Source of the DNA: Auanema rhodensis
Lineage: Eukaryota > Nematoda > Chromadorea > Rhabditida > Rhabditidae
Length of the DNA stretch: 64,000 nt
Reading direction: 5' to 3'
Assembly (NCBI GenBank): GCA_964057225.1
Contig: OZ059895.1
Location: forward strand, 19,540,688 to 19,604,687
Shown: piece after piece, positions 13,150-26,694 of the stretch
Numbering within the stretch: position 1 is the stretch's first letter
How the letters are laid out: every line of letters begins with the position of its first letter
The notes under the pieces: model-generated
Databases searched by the model: none
The model's input: only the letters and a program-made list of their open reading frames with translations
What the model was told of the DNA's origin: nothing
Position numbers and translations under genes: made by a program

Positions 13150-14556
13150 TTCACGTAAATTTCAAAGTCATGGTTACCATGCACCAATATCAATAAAAAT
13201 TTGTTTTTAGACTAATATGGACATGGGGAATCTAATTTTGAAAACCACATCTCTTTATCTTTCACGTGAAGCGAGTTACATACCAAGTGCACATCACGTG
13301 TACATTGAATTAGCATAAATTAAAGTTCACGTAAATTTCAAAGTCATGGTTACCATGCACCAATATCAATAAAAATTTGTTTTTAGACTAATATGGACAT
13401 GGGGAATCTAATTTTGAAAACCGCATCTCTTCATCTTTCACGTAAAGCGAGTTACATATCAAGTGCACATCACGTGTACACTTAATTAGCATAAATTAAA
13501 GTTCACGTAAATTTCAAAGTCATGGTTAACATGCACCAATATCAATAAAAATTTGTTTTTAGACTAATATGGACAGGGGGAATCTAATTTTGAAAACCGC
13601 ATCTCTTCATCTTTCACGTGAAGCGAGTTACATATCAAGTGCACATCACGTGTACACTTAATTAGCATAAATTAAAGTTCACGTAAATTTCAAAGTCATG
13701 GTTAACATGCACCGATATCAATAAAAAATTTTTTTAGACTAATATGGACATGGGGAATCTAATTTTGAAAACCGCATCTCTTTCTCTTTGACGTGAAGCG
13801 AGTTACATACCAAGTGCACATCACGTGTACACTTAATTAGCATAAATTAAAGTTCACGTAAATTTCAAAGTCATGGTTACCATGCACCAATATCAATAAA
13901 AATTTGTTTTTAGACTAATATGGACATGGGGAATCTAATTTTGAAAACCACATCTCTTCATCTTTCACGTGAAGCGAGTTACATACCAAGTGCACATCAC
14001 GTGTACATTGAATTAGCATAAATTAAAGTTCACGTAAATTTCAAAGTCATGGTTACCATGCACCAATATCAATAAAAATTTGTTTTTAGACTAATATGGA
14101 CATGGGGAATCTAATTTTGAAAACCGCATCTCTTTATCTTTCACGTGAAGCGAGTTACATACCAAGTGCACATCACGTGTACATTTAATTAGCATAAATT
14201 AAAGTTCACGTAAATTTCAAAGTCATGGTTACCATGCACCAATATCAATAAAAATTTGTTTTAAGACTAATATGGACATGAGAAATCTAATTTTGAAAAC
14301 CGCATCTCTTCATCTTTCATGTGAAGCGAGTTACATATCAAGTGCACATCACGTGTACACTTAATCAGCATAAATTAAAGTTCACGTAAATTTCAATGTC
14401 ATGGTTAACATGCACCAATATCAATAAAAATTTGTTTTTAGACTAATATGGACATGGGGAATCTATTTTTGAAAACCGCATCTCTTCATCTTTCACGTGA
14501 AGCGAGTTACATACCAAGTGCACATCACGTGTACACTTAATTAGCATAAATTAAAG
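13150..14556 (+). repeat. 8-monomer block repeated 48 monomers downstream, copy 1
   Basis: M76 to M83 share rare variants with 21592-22998 at a constant offset of 8,442 bp: CACGTAAAG near 13441, GACAGGGGG near 13573, CACCGATATC near 13711 with A6T7, and TCTTTCTCTTTGACG near 13780. One difference seen is TTTCAATGTC near 14394 against TTTCAAAGTC in the partner. The unit before the block differs between copies. Confidence 0.88.
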
Positions 14557-14732
14557 TTCACGTAAATTTCAAAGTCATGGTTACCATGCACCAATATCAA
14601 TAAAAATTTGTTTTAAGACTAATATGGACATGAGAAATCTAATTTTGAAAACCGCATCTCTTCATCTTTCACGTGAAGCGAGTTACATATCAAGTGCACA
14701 TCACGTGTACACTTAATCAGCATAAATTAAAG

Positions 14733-15788
14733 TTCACGTAAATTTCAAAGTCATGGTTACCATGCACCAATATCAATAAAAATTTGTTTTTAGACTAATA
14801 TGGACATGGGGAATCTAATTTTGAAAACCGCATCTCTTTATCTTTCACGTGAAGCGAGTTACATACCAAGTGCACATCACGTGTACATTTAATTAGCATA
14901 AATTAAAGTTCACGTAAATTTCAAAGTCATGGTTACCATGCACCAATATCAATAAAAATTTGTTTTAAGACTAATATGGACATGAGAAATCTAATTTTGA
15001 AAACCGCATCTCTTCATCTTTCATGTGAAGCGAGTTACATATCAAGTGCACATCACGTGTACACTTAATCAGCATAAATTAAAGTTCACGTAAATTTCAA
15101 AGTCATGGTTACCATGCACCAATATCAATAAAAATTTGTTTTTAGACTAATATGGACATGGGGAATCTAATTTTGAAAACCACATCTCTTTATCTTTCAC
15201 GTGAAGCGAGTTACATACCAAGTGCACATCACGTGTACATTGAATTAGCATAAATTAAAGTTCACGTAAATTTCAAAGTCATGGTTAACATGCACCAATA
15301 TCAATAAAAATTCGTTTTTAGACTAATATGGACATGGGGAATCTATTTTTGAAAACCGCATCTCTTCATCTTTCACGTGAAGCAAGTTACATACCAAGTG
15401 CACATCACGTGTACACTTAATTAGCATAAATTAAAGTTCACGTAAATTTCGAAGTCATGGTTAACATGCACCAATATCAATAAAAATTTGTTTTTAGACT
15501 AATATGGACATGGGGAATCTAATTTTGAAAACCGCATCTCTTTATCTTTCACGTGAAGCGAGTTACATACCAAGTGCACATCACGTGTACATTTAATCAG
15601 CATAAATTAAAGTTCACGTAAATTTCAAAGTCATGGTTAACATGCACCAATATCAATAAAAATTTGTTTTTAGACTAATATGGACATGGGGAATCTAATT
15701 TTGAAAACCGCATCTCTTTATCTCTCACGTGAAGCGAGTTACATACCAAGTGCACATCACGTGTACATTTAATTAGCATAAATTAAAG
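14733..15788 (+). repeat. 6-monomer block repeated 19 monomers downstream, copy 1
   Basis: M85 to M90. The partner is 18075-19130, offset 3,342 bp. Shared markers are CATGTG with AATCAGC, the AAATTCGTTTTT unit with CTATTTTTG and AAGCAAG (15261 and 18603), the TTTCGAAG unit with AATCAGC (15437 and 18779) and a CTCTCAC unit. M87 has ACC where M106 has AAC. Confidence 0.84.
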
Positions 15789-16140
15789 TTCACGTAAATT
15801 TCAAAGTCGTGGTTAACATGCACCAATATCAATAAAAATTTGTTTTTAGACTAATATGGACATGGGGAATCTAATTTTGAAAACCACATCTCTTTATCTT
15901 TCACGTGAAGCGAGTTACATACCAAGTGCACATCACGTGTACATTTAATTAGCATAAATTAAAGTTCACGTAAATTTCAAAGTCGTGGTTAACATGCACC
16001 AATATCAATAAAAATTTGTTTTTAGACTAATATGGACATGGGGAATCTAATTTTGAAAACCGCATCTCTTTATCTCTCACGTGAAGCGAGTTACATACCA
16101 AGTGCACATCACGTGTACATTTAATTAGCATAAATTAAAG

Positions 16141-17018
16141 TTCACGTAAATTTCAAAGTCATGGTTAACATGCACCAATATCAATAAAAATTTGTTTTTA
16201 GACTAATATGGACATGGGGAATCTAATTTTGAAAACCACATCTCTTTATCTTTCACGTGAAGCGAGTTACATACCAAGTGCACATCACGTGTACATTTAA
16301 TTAGCATAAATTAAAGTTCACGTAAATTTCAAAGTCGTGGTTAACATGCACCAATATCAATAAAAATTTGTTTTTAGACTAATATGGACATGGGAATCTA
16401 ATTTTGAAAACCACATCTCTTTATCTTTCACGTGAAGCGAGTTACATACCAAGTGCACATCACGTGTACATTTAATTAGCATAAATTAAAGTTCACGTAA
16501 ATTTCAAAGTCATGGTTACCATGCACCAATATCAAAAAAAATTTGTTTTAAGACTAATATGGACATGAGAAATCTAATTTTGAAAACCGCATCTCTTCAT
16601 CTTTCACGTGAAGCGAGTTACATATCAAGTGCACATCACGTGTACACTTAATTAGCATAAATTAAAGTTCACGTAAATTTCAAAGTCATGGTTAACATGC
16701 ACCAATATTAATAAAAATTTGTTTTAAGACTAATATGGACATGGGGAATCTAATTTTGAAAACTGCATCTCTTTATCTTTCACGTGAAGCGAGTTACATA
16801 CCAAGTGCACATCACGTGTACATTTAATTAGCATAAATTAAAGTTCACGTAAATTTCAAAGTCATGGTTAACATGCACCAATATCAATAAAAATTTTTTT
16901 TAGACTAATATGGACATGGGGAATCTAATTTTGAAAACCGCATCTCTTTATCTTTCACGTGAAGCGAGTTACATACCAAGTGCACATCACGTGTACACTT
17001 AATTAGCATAAATTAAAG
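16141..17018 (+). repeat. 5-monomer block repeated 18 monomers downstream, copy 1
   Basis: M93 to M97: a CCACAT unit, a GTCGTGG unit lacking one G, an A8 unit, a CAATATTAAT unit and a T8 unit. The partner is 19307-20184, offset 3,166 bp. The middle three are the last three monomers of HOR A, so this is a relic of HOR A carried into the mosaic zone. Confidence 0.82.
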
Positions 17019-18074
17019 TTCACGTAAATTTCAAAGTCATGGTTACCATGCACCAATATCAATAAAAATTTGTTTTTAGACTAATATGGACATGGGGAAT
17101 CTAATTTTGAAAACCACATCTCTTTATCTTTCACGTGAAGCGAGTTACATACCAAGTGCACATCACGTGTACACTTAATTAGCATAAATTAAAGTTCACG
17201 TAAATTTCAAAGTCATGGTTAACATGCACCAATATCAATAAAAATTTGTTTTTAGACTAATATGAACATGGGGAATCTAATTTTGAAAACCACATCTCTT
17301 TATCTTTCACGTGAAGCGAGTTACATACCAAGTGCACATCACGTGTACACTTAATTAGCATAAATTAAAGTTCACGTAAATTTCAAAGTCATGGTTACCA
17401 TGCACCAATATCAATAAAAATTTGTTTTTAGACTAATATGGACATGGGGAATCTAATTTTGAAAACCGCATCTCTTTATCTCTCACGTGAAGCGAGTTAC
17501 ATACCAAGTGCACATCACGTGTACATTTAATTAGCATAAATTAAAGTTCACGTAAATTTCAAAGTCATGGTTACCATGCACCAATATCAATAAAAACTTG
17601 TTTTAAGACTAATATGGACATGAGAAATCTAATTTTGAAAACCGCATCTCTTCATCTTTCACGTGAAGCGAGTTACATATCAAGTGCACATCACGTGTAC
17701 ACTTAATTAGCATAAATTAAAGTTCACGTAATTTTCAAAGTCATGGTTAACATGCACCAATATCAATAAAAATTTGTTTTTAGACTAATATGGACATGGG
17801 GAATCTAATTTTGAAAACCACATCTCTTTATCTTTCACGTGAAGCGAGTTACATACCAAGTGCACATCACGTGTACATTGAATTAGCATAAATTAAAGTT
17901 CACGTAAATTTCAAAGTCATGGTTACCATGCACCAATATCAATAAAAATTTGTTTTAAGACTAATATGGACATGAGAAATCTAATTTTGAAAACCGCATC
18001 TCTTCATCTTTCACGTGAAGCGAGTTACATACCAAGTGCACATCACGTGTACATTGAATTAGCATAAATTAAAG

Positions 18075-19130
18075 TTCACGTAAATTTCAAAGTCATGGTT
18101 ACCATGCACCAATATCAATAAAAATTTGTTTTTAGACTAATATGGACATGGGGAATCTAATTTTGAAAACCGCATCTCTTTATCTTTCACGTGAAGCGAG
18201 TTACATACCAAGTGCACATCACGTGTACATTTAATTAGCATAAATTAAAGTTCACGTAAATTTCAAAGTCATGGTTACCATGCACCAATATCAATAAAAA
18301 TTTGTTTTAAGACTAATATGGACATGAGAAATCTAATTTTGAAAACCGCATCTCTTCATCTTTCATGTGAAGCGAGTTACATATCAAGTGCACATCACGT
18401 GTACACTTAATCAGCATAAATTAAAGTTCACGTAAATTTCAAAGTCATGGTTAACATGCACCAATATCAATAAAAATTTGTTTTTAGACTAATATGGACA
18501 TGGGGAATCTAATTTTGAAAACCACATCTCTTTATCTTTCACGTGAAGCGAGTTACATACCAAGTGCACATCACGTGTACATTGAATTAGCATAAATTAA
18601 AGTTCACGTAAATTTCAAAGTCATGGTTAACATGCACCAATATCAATAAAAATTCGTTTTTAGACTAATATGGACATGGGGAATCTATTTTTGAAAACCG
18701 CATCTCTTCATCTTTCACGTGAAGCAAGTTACATACCAAGTGCACATCACGTGTACACTTAATTAGCATAAATTAAAGTTCACGTAAATTTCGAAGTCAT
18801 GGTTAACATGCACCAATATCAATAAAAATTTGTTTTTAGACTAATATGGACATGGGGAATCTAATTTTGAAAACCGCATCTCTTTATCTTTCACGTGAAG
18901 CGAGTTACATACCAAGTGCACATCACGTGTACATTTAATCAGCATAAATTAAAGTTCACGTAAATTTCAAAGTCATGGTTAACATGCACCAATATCAATA
19001 AAAATTTGTTTTTAGACTAATATGGACATGGGGAATCTAATTTTGAAAACCGCATCTCTTTATCTCTCACGTGAAGCGAGTTACATACCAAGTGCACATC
19101 ACGTGTACATTTAATTAGCATAAATTAAAG
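18075..19130 (+). repeat. 6-monomer block repeated 19 monomers upstream, copy 2
   Basis: M104 to M109, the partner of 14733-15788. The final three monomers (TTCG/AAGCAAG, TTTCGAAG/AATCAGC, CTCTCAC) occur a third time at 24935-25462, so this trio is a re-used cassette. Confidence 0.84.
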
Positions 19131-19306
19131 TTCACGTAAATTTCAAAGTCATGGTTACCATGCACCAATATCAATAAAAATTTGTTTTAAGACTAATATG
19201 GACATGAGAAATCTAATTTTGAAAACCGCATCTCTTCATCTTTCACGTAAAGCGAGTTACATACCAAGTGCACATCACGTGTACATTTAATTAGCATAAA
19301 TTAAAG

Positions 19307-20184
19307 TTCACGTAAATTTCAAAGTCATGGTTAACATGCACCAATATCAATAAAAATTTGTTTTTAGACTAATATGGACATGGGGAATCTAATTTTGAAA
19401 ACCACATCTCTTTATCTTTCACGTGAAGCGAGTTACATACCAAGTGCACATCACGTGTACATTTAATTAGCATAAATTAAAGTTCACGTAAATTTCAAAG
19501 TCGTGGTTAACATGCACCAATATCAATAAAAATTTGTTTTTAGACTAATATGGACATGGGAATCTAATTTTGAAAACCACATCTCTTTATCTTTCACGTG
19601 AAGCGAGTTACATACCAAGTGCACATCACGTGTACATTTAATTAGCATAAATTAAAGTTCACGTAAATTTCAAAGTCATGGTTACCATGCACCAATATCA
19701 AAAAAAATTTGTTTTAAGACTAATATGGACATGAGAAATCTAATTTTGAAAACCGCATCTCTTCATCTTTCACGTGAAGCGAGTTACATATCAAGTGCAC
19801 ATCACGTGTACACTTAATTAGCATAAATTAAAGTTCACGTAAATTTCAAAGTCATGGTTAACATGCACCAATATTAATAAAAATTTGTTTTAAGACTAAT
19901 ATGGACATGGGGAATCTAATTTTGAAAACTGCATCTCTTTATCTTTCACGTGAAGCGAGTTACATACCAAGTGCACATCACGTGTACATTTAATTAGCAT
20001 AAATTAAAGTTCACGTAAATTTCAAAGTCATGGTTAACATGCACCAATATCAATAAAAATTTTTTTTAGACTAATATGGACATGGGGAATCTAATTTTGA
20101 AAACCGCATCTCTTTATCTTTCACGTGAAGCGAGTTACATACCAAGTGCACATCACGTGTACACTTAATTAGCATAAATTAAAG
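19307..20184 (+). repeat. 5-monomer block repeated 18 monomers upstream, copy 2
   Basis: M111 to M115, the partner of 16141-17018. The GTCGTGG monomer lacking one G at 19483 is the last of its kind in the window, and the A8 and CAATATTAAT types also end here. Confidence 0.82.
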
Positions 20185-21415
20185 TTCACGTAAATTTCAA
20201 AGTCATGGTTACCATGCACCAATATCAATAAAAATTTGTTTTTAGACTAATATGGACATGGGGAATCTAATTTTGAAAACCACATCTCTTTATCTTTCAC
20301 GTGAAGCGAGTTACATACCAAGTGCACATCACGTGTACATTGAATTAGCATAAATTAAAGTTCACGTAAATTTCAAAGTCATGGTTAACATGCACCAATA
20401 TCAATAAAAATTCGTTTTTAGACTAATATGGACATGGGGAATCTATTTTTGAAAACCGCATCTCTTCATCTTTCACGTGAAGCGAGTTACATACCAAGTG
20501 CACATCACGTGTACATTTAATCAGCATAAATTAAAGTTCACGTAAATTTCAAAGTCATGGTTAACATGCACCAATATCAATAAAAATTTGTTTTTAGACT
20601 AATATGGACATGGGGAATCTAATTTTGAAAACCGCATCTCTTTATCTCTCACGTGAAGCGAGTTACATACCAAGTGCACATCACGTGTACATTTAATTAG
20701 CATAAATTAAAGTTCACGTAAATTTCAAAGTCATGGTTACCATGCACCAATATCAATAAAAATTTGTTTTAAGACTAATATGGACATGAGAAATCTAATT
20801 TTGAAAACCGCATCTCTTCATCTTTCACGTGAAGCGAGTTACATACCAAGTGCACATCACGTGTACATTTAATTAGCATAAATTAAAGTTCACGTAAATT
20901 TCAAAGTCATGGTTAACATGCACCAATATCAATAAAAATTTTTTTTAGACTAATATGGACATGGGGAATCTAATTTTGAAAACCGCATCTCTTTATCTTT
21001 CACGTGAAGCGAGTTACATACCAAGTGCACATCACGTGTACACTTAATTAGCATAAATTAAAGTTCACGTAAATTTCAAAGTCATGGTTACCATGCACCA
21101 ATATCAATAAAAATTTGTTTTTAGACTAATATGGACATGGGGAATCTAATTTTGAAAACCACATCTCTTTATCTTTCACGTGAAGCGAGTTACATACCAA
21201 GTGCACATCACGTGTACATTGAATTAGCATAAATTAAAGTTCACGTAAATTTCAAAGTCATGGTTAACATGCACCAATATCAATAAAAATTCGTTTTTAG
21301 ACTAATATGGACATGGGGAATCTATTTTTGAAAACCGCATCTCTTCATCTTTCACGTGAAGCGAGTTACATACCAAGTGCACATCACGTGTACATTTAAT
21401 CAGCATAAATTAAAG
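20010..21415 (+). repeat. 5-monomer local tandem repeat (879 bp), second copy partial
   Basis: M115 to M117 (T8; ACC unit ending ACATTGAAT; AAATTCG with CTATTTTTG and AATCAGC) recur as M120 to M122, 879 bp later. The two intervening units (20537 CTCTCAC type and 20713 AAG/AGAAATC type) are not repeated after the second copy. Confidence 0.78.
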
Positions 21416-21591
21416 TTCACGTAAATTTCGAAGTCATGGTTAACATGCACCAATATCAATAAAAATTTGTTTTTAGACTAATATGGACATGGGGAATCTA
21501 ATTTTGAAAACCGCATCTCTTCATCTTTCACGTGAAGCGAGTTACATACCAAGTGCACATCACGTGTACATTTAATCAGCATAAATTAAAG

Positions 21592-22998
21592 TTCACGTAA
21601 ATTTCAAAGTCATGGTTACCATGCACCAATATCAATAAAAATTTGTTTTTAGACTAATATGGACATGGGGAATCTAATTTTGAAAACCACATCTCTTTAT
21701 CTTTCACGTGAAGCGAGTTACATACCAAGTGCACATCACGTGTACATTGAATTAGCATAAATTAAAGTTCACGTAAATTTCAAAGTCATGGTTACCATGC
21801 ACCAATATCAATAAAAATTTGTTTTTAGACTAATATGGACATGGGGAATCTAATTTTGAAAACCGCATCTCTTCATCTTTCACGTAAAGCGAGTTACATA
21901 TCAAGTGCACATCACGTGTACACTTAATTAGCATAAATTAAAGTTCACGTAAATTTCAAAGTCATGGTTAACATGCACCAATATCAATAAAAATTTGTTT
22001 TTAGACTAATATGGACAGGGGGAATCTAATTTTGAAAACCGCATCTCTTCATCTTTCACGTGAAGCGAGTTACATATCAAGTGCACATCACGTGTACACT
22101 TAATTAGCATAAATTAAAGTTCACGTAAATTTCAAAGTCATGGTTAACATGCACCGATATCAATAAAAAATTTTTTTAGACTAATATGGACATGGGGAAT
22201 CTAATTTTGAAAACCGCATCTCTTTCTCTTTGACGTGAAGCGAGTTACATACCAAGTGCACATCACGTGTACACTTAATTAGCATAAATTAAAGTTCACG
22301 TAAATTTCAAAGTCATGGTTACCATGCACCAATATCAATAAAAATTTGTTTTTAGACTAATATGGACATGGGGAATCTAATTTTGAAAACCACATCTCTT
22401 CATCTTTCACGTGAAGCGAGTTACATACCAAGTGCACATCACGTGTACATTGAATTAGCATAAATTAAAGTTCACGTAAATTTCAAAGTCATGGTTACCA
22501 TGCACCAATATCAATAAAAATTTGTTTTTAGACTAATATGGACATGGGGAATCTAATTTTGAAAACCGCATCTCTTTATCTTTCACGTGAAGCGAGTTAC
22601 ATACCAAGTGCACATCACGTGTACATTTAATTAGCATAAATTAAAGTTCACGTAAATTTCAAAGTCATGGTTACCATGCACCAATATCAATAAAAATTTG
22701 TTTTAAGACTAATATGGACATGAGAAATCTAATTTTGAAAACCGCATCTCTTCATCTTTCATGTGAAGCGAGTTACATATCAAGTGCACATCACGTGTAC
22801 ACTTAATCAGCATAAATTAAAGTTCACGTAAATTTCAAAGTCATGGTTAACATGCACCAATATCAATAAAAATTTGTTTTTAGACTAATATGGACATGGG
22901 GAATCTATTTTTGAAAACCGCATCTCTTCATCTTTCACGTGAAGCGAGTTACATACCAAGTGCACATCACGTGTACACTTAATTAGCATAAATTAAAG
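21592..22998 (+). repeat. 8-monomer block repeated 48 monomers upstream, copy 2
   Basis: M124 to M131, the partner of 13150-14556. GACAGGGGG and CACCGATATC with A6T7 appear only in these two blocks. The following monomer begins like its counterpart (AAG, AGAAATC, TTCATC) and then differs (CACGTAAAG here, CACGTGAAG at 14557), so the right border falls inside M132. Confidence 0.88.
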
Positions 22999-23702
22999 TT
23001 CACGTAAATTTCAAAGTCATGGTTACCATGCACCAATATCAATAAAAATTTGTTTTAAGACTAATATGGACATGAGAAATCTAATTTTGAAAACCGCATC
23101 TCTTCATCTTTCACGTAAAGCGAGTTACATATCAAGTGCACATCACGTGTACACTTAATTAGCATAAATTAAAGTTCACGTAAATTTCAAAGTCATGGTT
23201 AACATGCACCAATATCAATAAAAATTTGTTTTTAGACTAATATGGACATGGGGAATCTAATTTTGAAAACCGCATCTCTTTATCTCTCACGTGAAGCGAG
23301 TTACATACCAAGTGCACATCACGTGTACATTTAATTAGCATAAATTAGAGTTCACGTAAATTTCAAAGTCATGGTTACCATGCACCAATATCAATAAAAA
23401 TTTGTTTTAAGACTAATATGGACATGAGAAATCTAATTTTGAAAACCGCATCTCTTCATCTTTCACGTGAAGCGAGTTACATACCAAGTGCACATCACGT
23501 GTACACTTAATTAGCATAAATTAAAGTTCACGTAAATTTCAAAGTCATGGTTACCATGCACCAATATCAATAAAAATTTGTTTTTAGACTAATATGGACA
23601 TGGGGAATCTAATTTTGAAAACCACATCTCTTTATCTTTCACGTGAAGCGAGTTACATACCAAGTGCACATCACGTGTACATTGAATTAGCATAAATTAA
23701 AG

Positions 23703-24230
23703 TTCACGTAAATTTCAAAGTCATGGTTACCATGCACCAATATCAATAAAAATTTGTTTTAAGACTAATATGGACATGAGAAATCTAATTTTGAAAACCG
23801 CATCTCTTCATCTTTCACGTGAAGCGAGTTACATACCAAGTGCACATCACGTGTACATTGAATTAGCATAAATTAAAGTTCACGTAAATTTCAAAGTCAT
23901 GGTTACCATGCACCAATATCAATAAAAATTTGTTTTTAGACTAATATGGACATGGGGAATCTAATTTTGAAAACCGCATCTCTTTATCTTTCACGTGAAG
24001 CGAGTTACATACCAAGTGCACATCACGTGTACACTTAATTAGCATAAATTAAAGTTCGCGTAAATTTCAAAGTCATGGTTACCATGCACCAATATCAATA
24101 AAAATTTGTTTTTAGACTAATATGGACATGGGGAATCTAATTTTGAAAACCGCATCTCTTTATCTCTCACGTGAAGCGAGTTACATACCAAGTGCACATC
24201 ACGTGTACATTTAATTAGCATAAATTAAAG
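23703..24230 (+). repeat. Three-monomer block with TTCGCG, copy 2
   Basis: M136 to M138, the partner of 9469-9996. The units on either side differ from those around copy 1, so only about three monomers are shared. Confidence 0.8.
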
Positions 24231-24934
24231 TTCACGTAAATTTCAAAGTCATGGTTACCATGCACCAATATCAATAAAAATTTGTTTTTAGACTAATATG
24301 GACATGGGGAATCTAATTTTGAAAACCACATCTCTTTATCTTTCACGTGAAGCGAGTTACATACCAAGTGCACATCACGTGTACACTTAATTAGCATAAA
24401 TTAAAGTTCACGTAAATTTCAAAGTCATGGTTACCATGCACCAATATCAATAAAAATTTGTTTTTAGACTAATATGGACATGGGGAATCTAATTTTGAAA
24501 ACCGCATCTCTTTATCTCTCACGTGAAGCGAGTTACATACCAAGTGCACATCACGTGTACATTTAATCAGCATAAATTAAAGTTCACGTAAATTTCAAAG
24601 TCATGGTTAACATGCACCAATATCAATAAAAATTTGTTTTTAGACTAATATGGACATGGGGAATCTAATTTTGAAAACCGCATCTCTTTATCTCTCACGT
24701 GAAGCGAGTTACATACCAAGTGCACATCACGTGTACATTTAATTAGCATAAATTAAAGTTCACGTAAATTTCAAAGTCATGGTTACCATGCACCAATATC
24801 AATAAAAATTTGTTTTAAGACTAATATGGACATGAGAAATCTAATTTTGAAAACCGCATCTCTTCATCTTTCACGTAAAGCGAGTTACATTTCAAGTGCA
24901 CATCACGTGTACACTTAATTAGCATAAATTAAAG

Positions 24935-25462
24935 TTCACGTAAATTTCAAAGTCATGGTTAACATGCACCAATATCAATAAAAATTCGTTTTTAGACTAA
25001 TATGGACATGGGGAATCTATTTTTGAAAACCGCATCTCTTCATCTTTCACGTGAAGCAAGTTACATACCAAGTGCACATCACGTGTACACTTAATTAGCA
25101 TAAATTAAAGTTCACGTAAATTTCGAAGTCATGGTTAACATGCACCAATATCAATAAAAATTTGTTTTTAGACTAATATGGACATGGGGAATCTAATTTT
25201 GAAAACCGCATCTCTTTATCTTTCACGTGAAGCGAGTTACATACCAAGTGCACATCACGTGTACATTTAATCAGCATAAATTAAAGTTCACGTAAATTTC
25301 AAAGTCATGGTTAACATGCACCAATATCAATAAAAATTTGTTTTTAGACTAATATGGACATGGGGAATCTAATTTTGAAAACCGCATCTCTTTATCTCTC
25401 ACGTGAAGCGAGTTACATACCAAGTGCACATCACGTGTACATTTAATTAGCATAAATTAAAG
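24935..25462 (+). repeat. Third copy of the TTCG/AAGCAAG three-monomer cassette
   Basis: M143 to M145 match 15261-15788 and 18603-19130 at AAATTCG, CTATTTTTG, AAGCAAG, TTTCGAAG, AATCAGC and CTCTCAC. The preceding unit (24759) has a private ACATTTCAAG in place of ACATATCAAG. Confidence 0.82.
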
Positions 25463-26694
25463 TTCACGTAAATTTCAAAGTCATGGTTACCATGCACCAA
25501 TATCAATAAAAATTTGTTTTAAGACTAATATGGACATGAGAAATCTAATTTTGAAAACCGCATCTCTTCATCTTTCACGTAAAGCGAGTTACATATCAAG
25601 TGCACATCACGTGTACACTTAATTAGCATAAATTAAAGTTCACGTAAATTTCAAAGTCATGGTTAACATGCACCAATATCAATAAAAATTTGTTTTTAGA
25701 CTAATATGGACATGGGGAATCTAATTTTGAAAACCACATCTCTTTATCTTTCACGTGAAGCGAGTTACATACCAAGTGCACATCACGTGTACACTTAATT
25801 AGCATAAATTAAAGTTCACGTAAATTTCAAAGTCATGGTTACCATGCACCAATATCAATAAAAATTTGTTTTTAGACTAATATGGACATGGGGAATCTAA
25901 TTTTGAAAACCGCATCTCTTTATCTCTCACGTGAAGCGAGTTACATACCAAGTGCACATCACGTGTACATTTAATTAGCATAAATTAAAGTTCACGTAAA
26001 TTTCAAAGTCATGGTTACCATGCACCAATATCAATAAAAATTTGTTTTTAGACTAATATGGACATGGGGAATCTAATTTTGAAAACCACATCTCTTTATC
26101 TTTCACGTGAAGCGAGTTACATACCAAGTGCACATCACGTGTACACTTAATTAGCATAAATTAAAGTTCACGTAAATTTCAAAGTCATGGTTACCATGCA
26201 CCAATATCAATAAAAATTTGTTTTTAGACTAATATGGACATGGGGAATCTAATTTTGAAAACCGCATCTCTTTATCTTTCACGTGAAGCGAGTTACATAC
26301 CAAGTGCACATCACGTGTACATTTAATTAGCATAAATTAAAGTTTACGTAAATTTCAAAGTCATGGTTACCATGCACCAATATCAATAAAAACTTGTTTT
26401 AAGACTAATATGGACATGAGAAATCTAATTTTGAAAACCGCATCTCTTCATCTTTCACGTGAAGCGAGTTACATATCAAGTGCACATCACGTGTACACTT
26501 AATTAGCATAAATGAAAGTTCACGTAATTTTCAAAGTCATGGTTAACATGCACCAATATCAATAAAAATTTGTTTTTAGACTAATATGGACATGGGGAAT
26601 CTAATTTTGAAAACCACATCTCTTTATCTTTCACGTGAAGCGAGTTACATACCAAGTGCACATCACGTGTACATTGAATTAGCATAAATTAAAG
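25463..26694 (+). repeat. Module Q (7 monomers), copy 1
   Basis: M146 to M152. The order is CACGTAAAG unit, CCACAT unit, CTCTCAC unit, CCACAT unit, consensus-like unit, AAAAACTTG unit ending AAATGAAAG, then a unit opening TTCACGTAATTTTC and ending ACATTGAAT. Related copies are at 32503, 40950, 45877 and 61187. Here the fifth unit has TTTCAC rather than CTCTCAC, and the sixth starts TTTACG. The marker pair AAAAACTTG/AAATGAAAG then TAATTTTC identifies the module. Confidence 0.83.

Noticed and set aside
15444-15460. CENP-B box in TTTCGAAG monomers
   Set aside because: TTCG is present, but the required downstream A and CGGG positions are not matched (AAGTCATGG follows).
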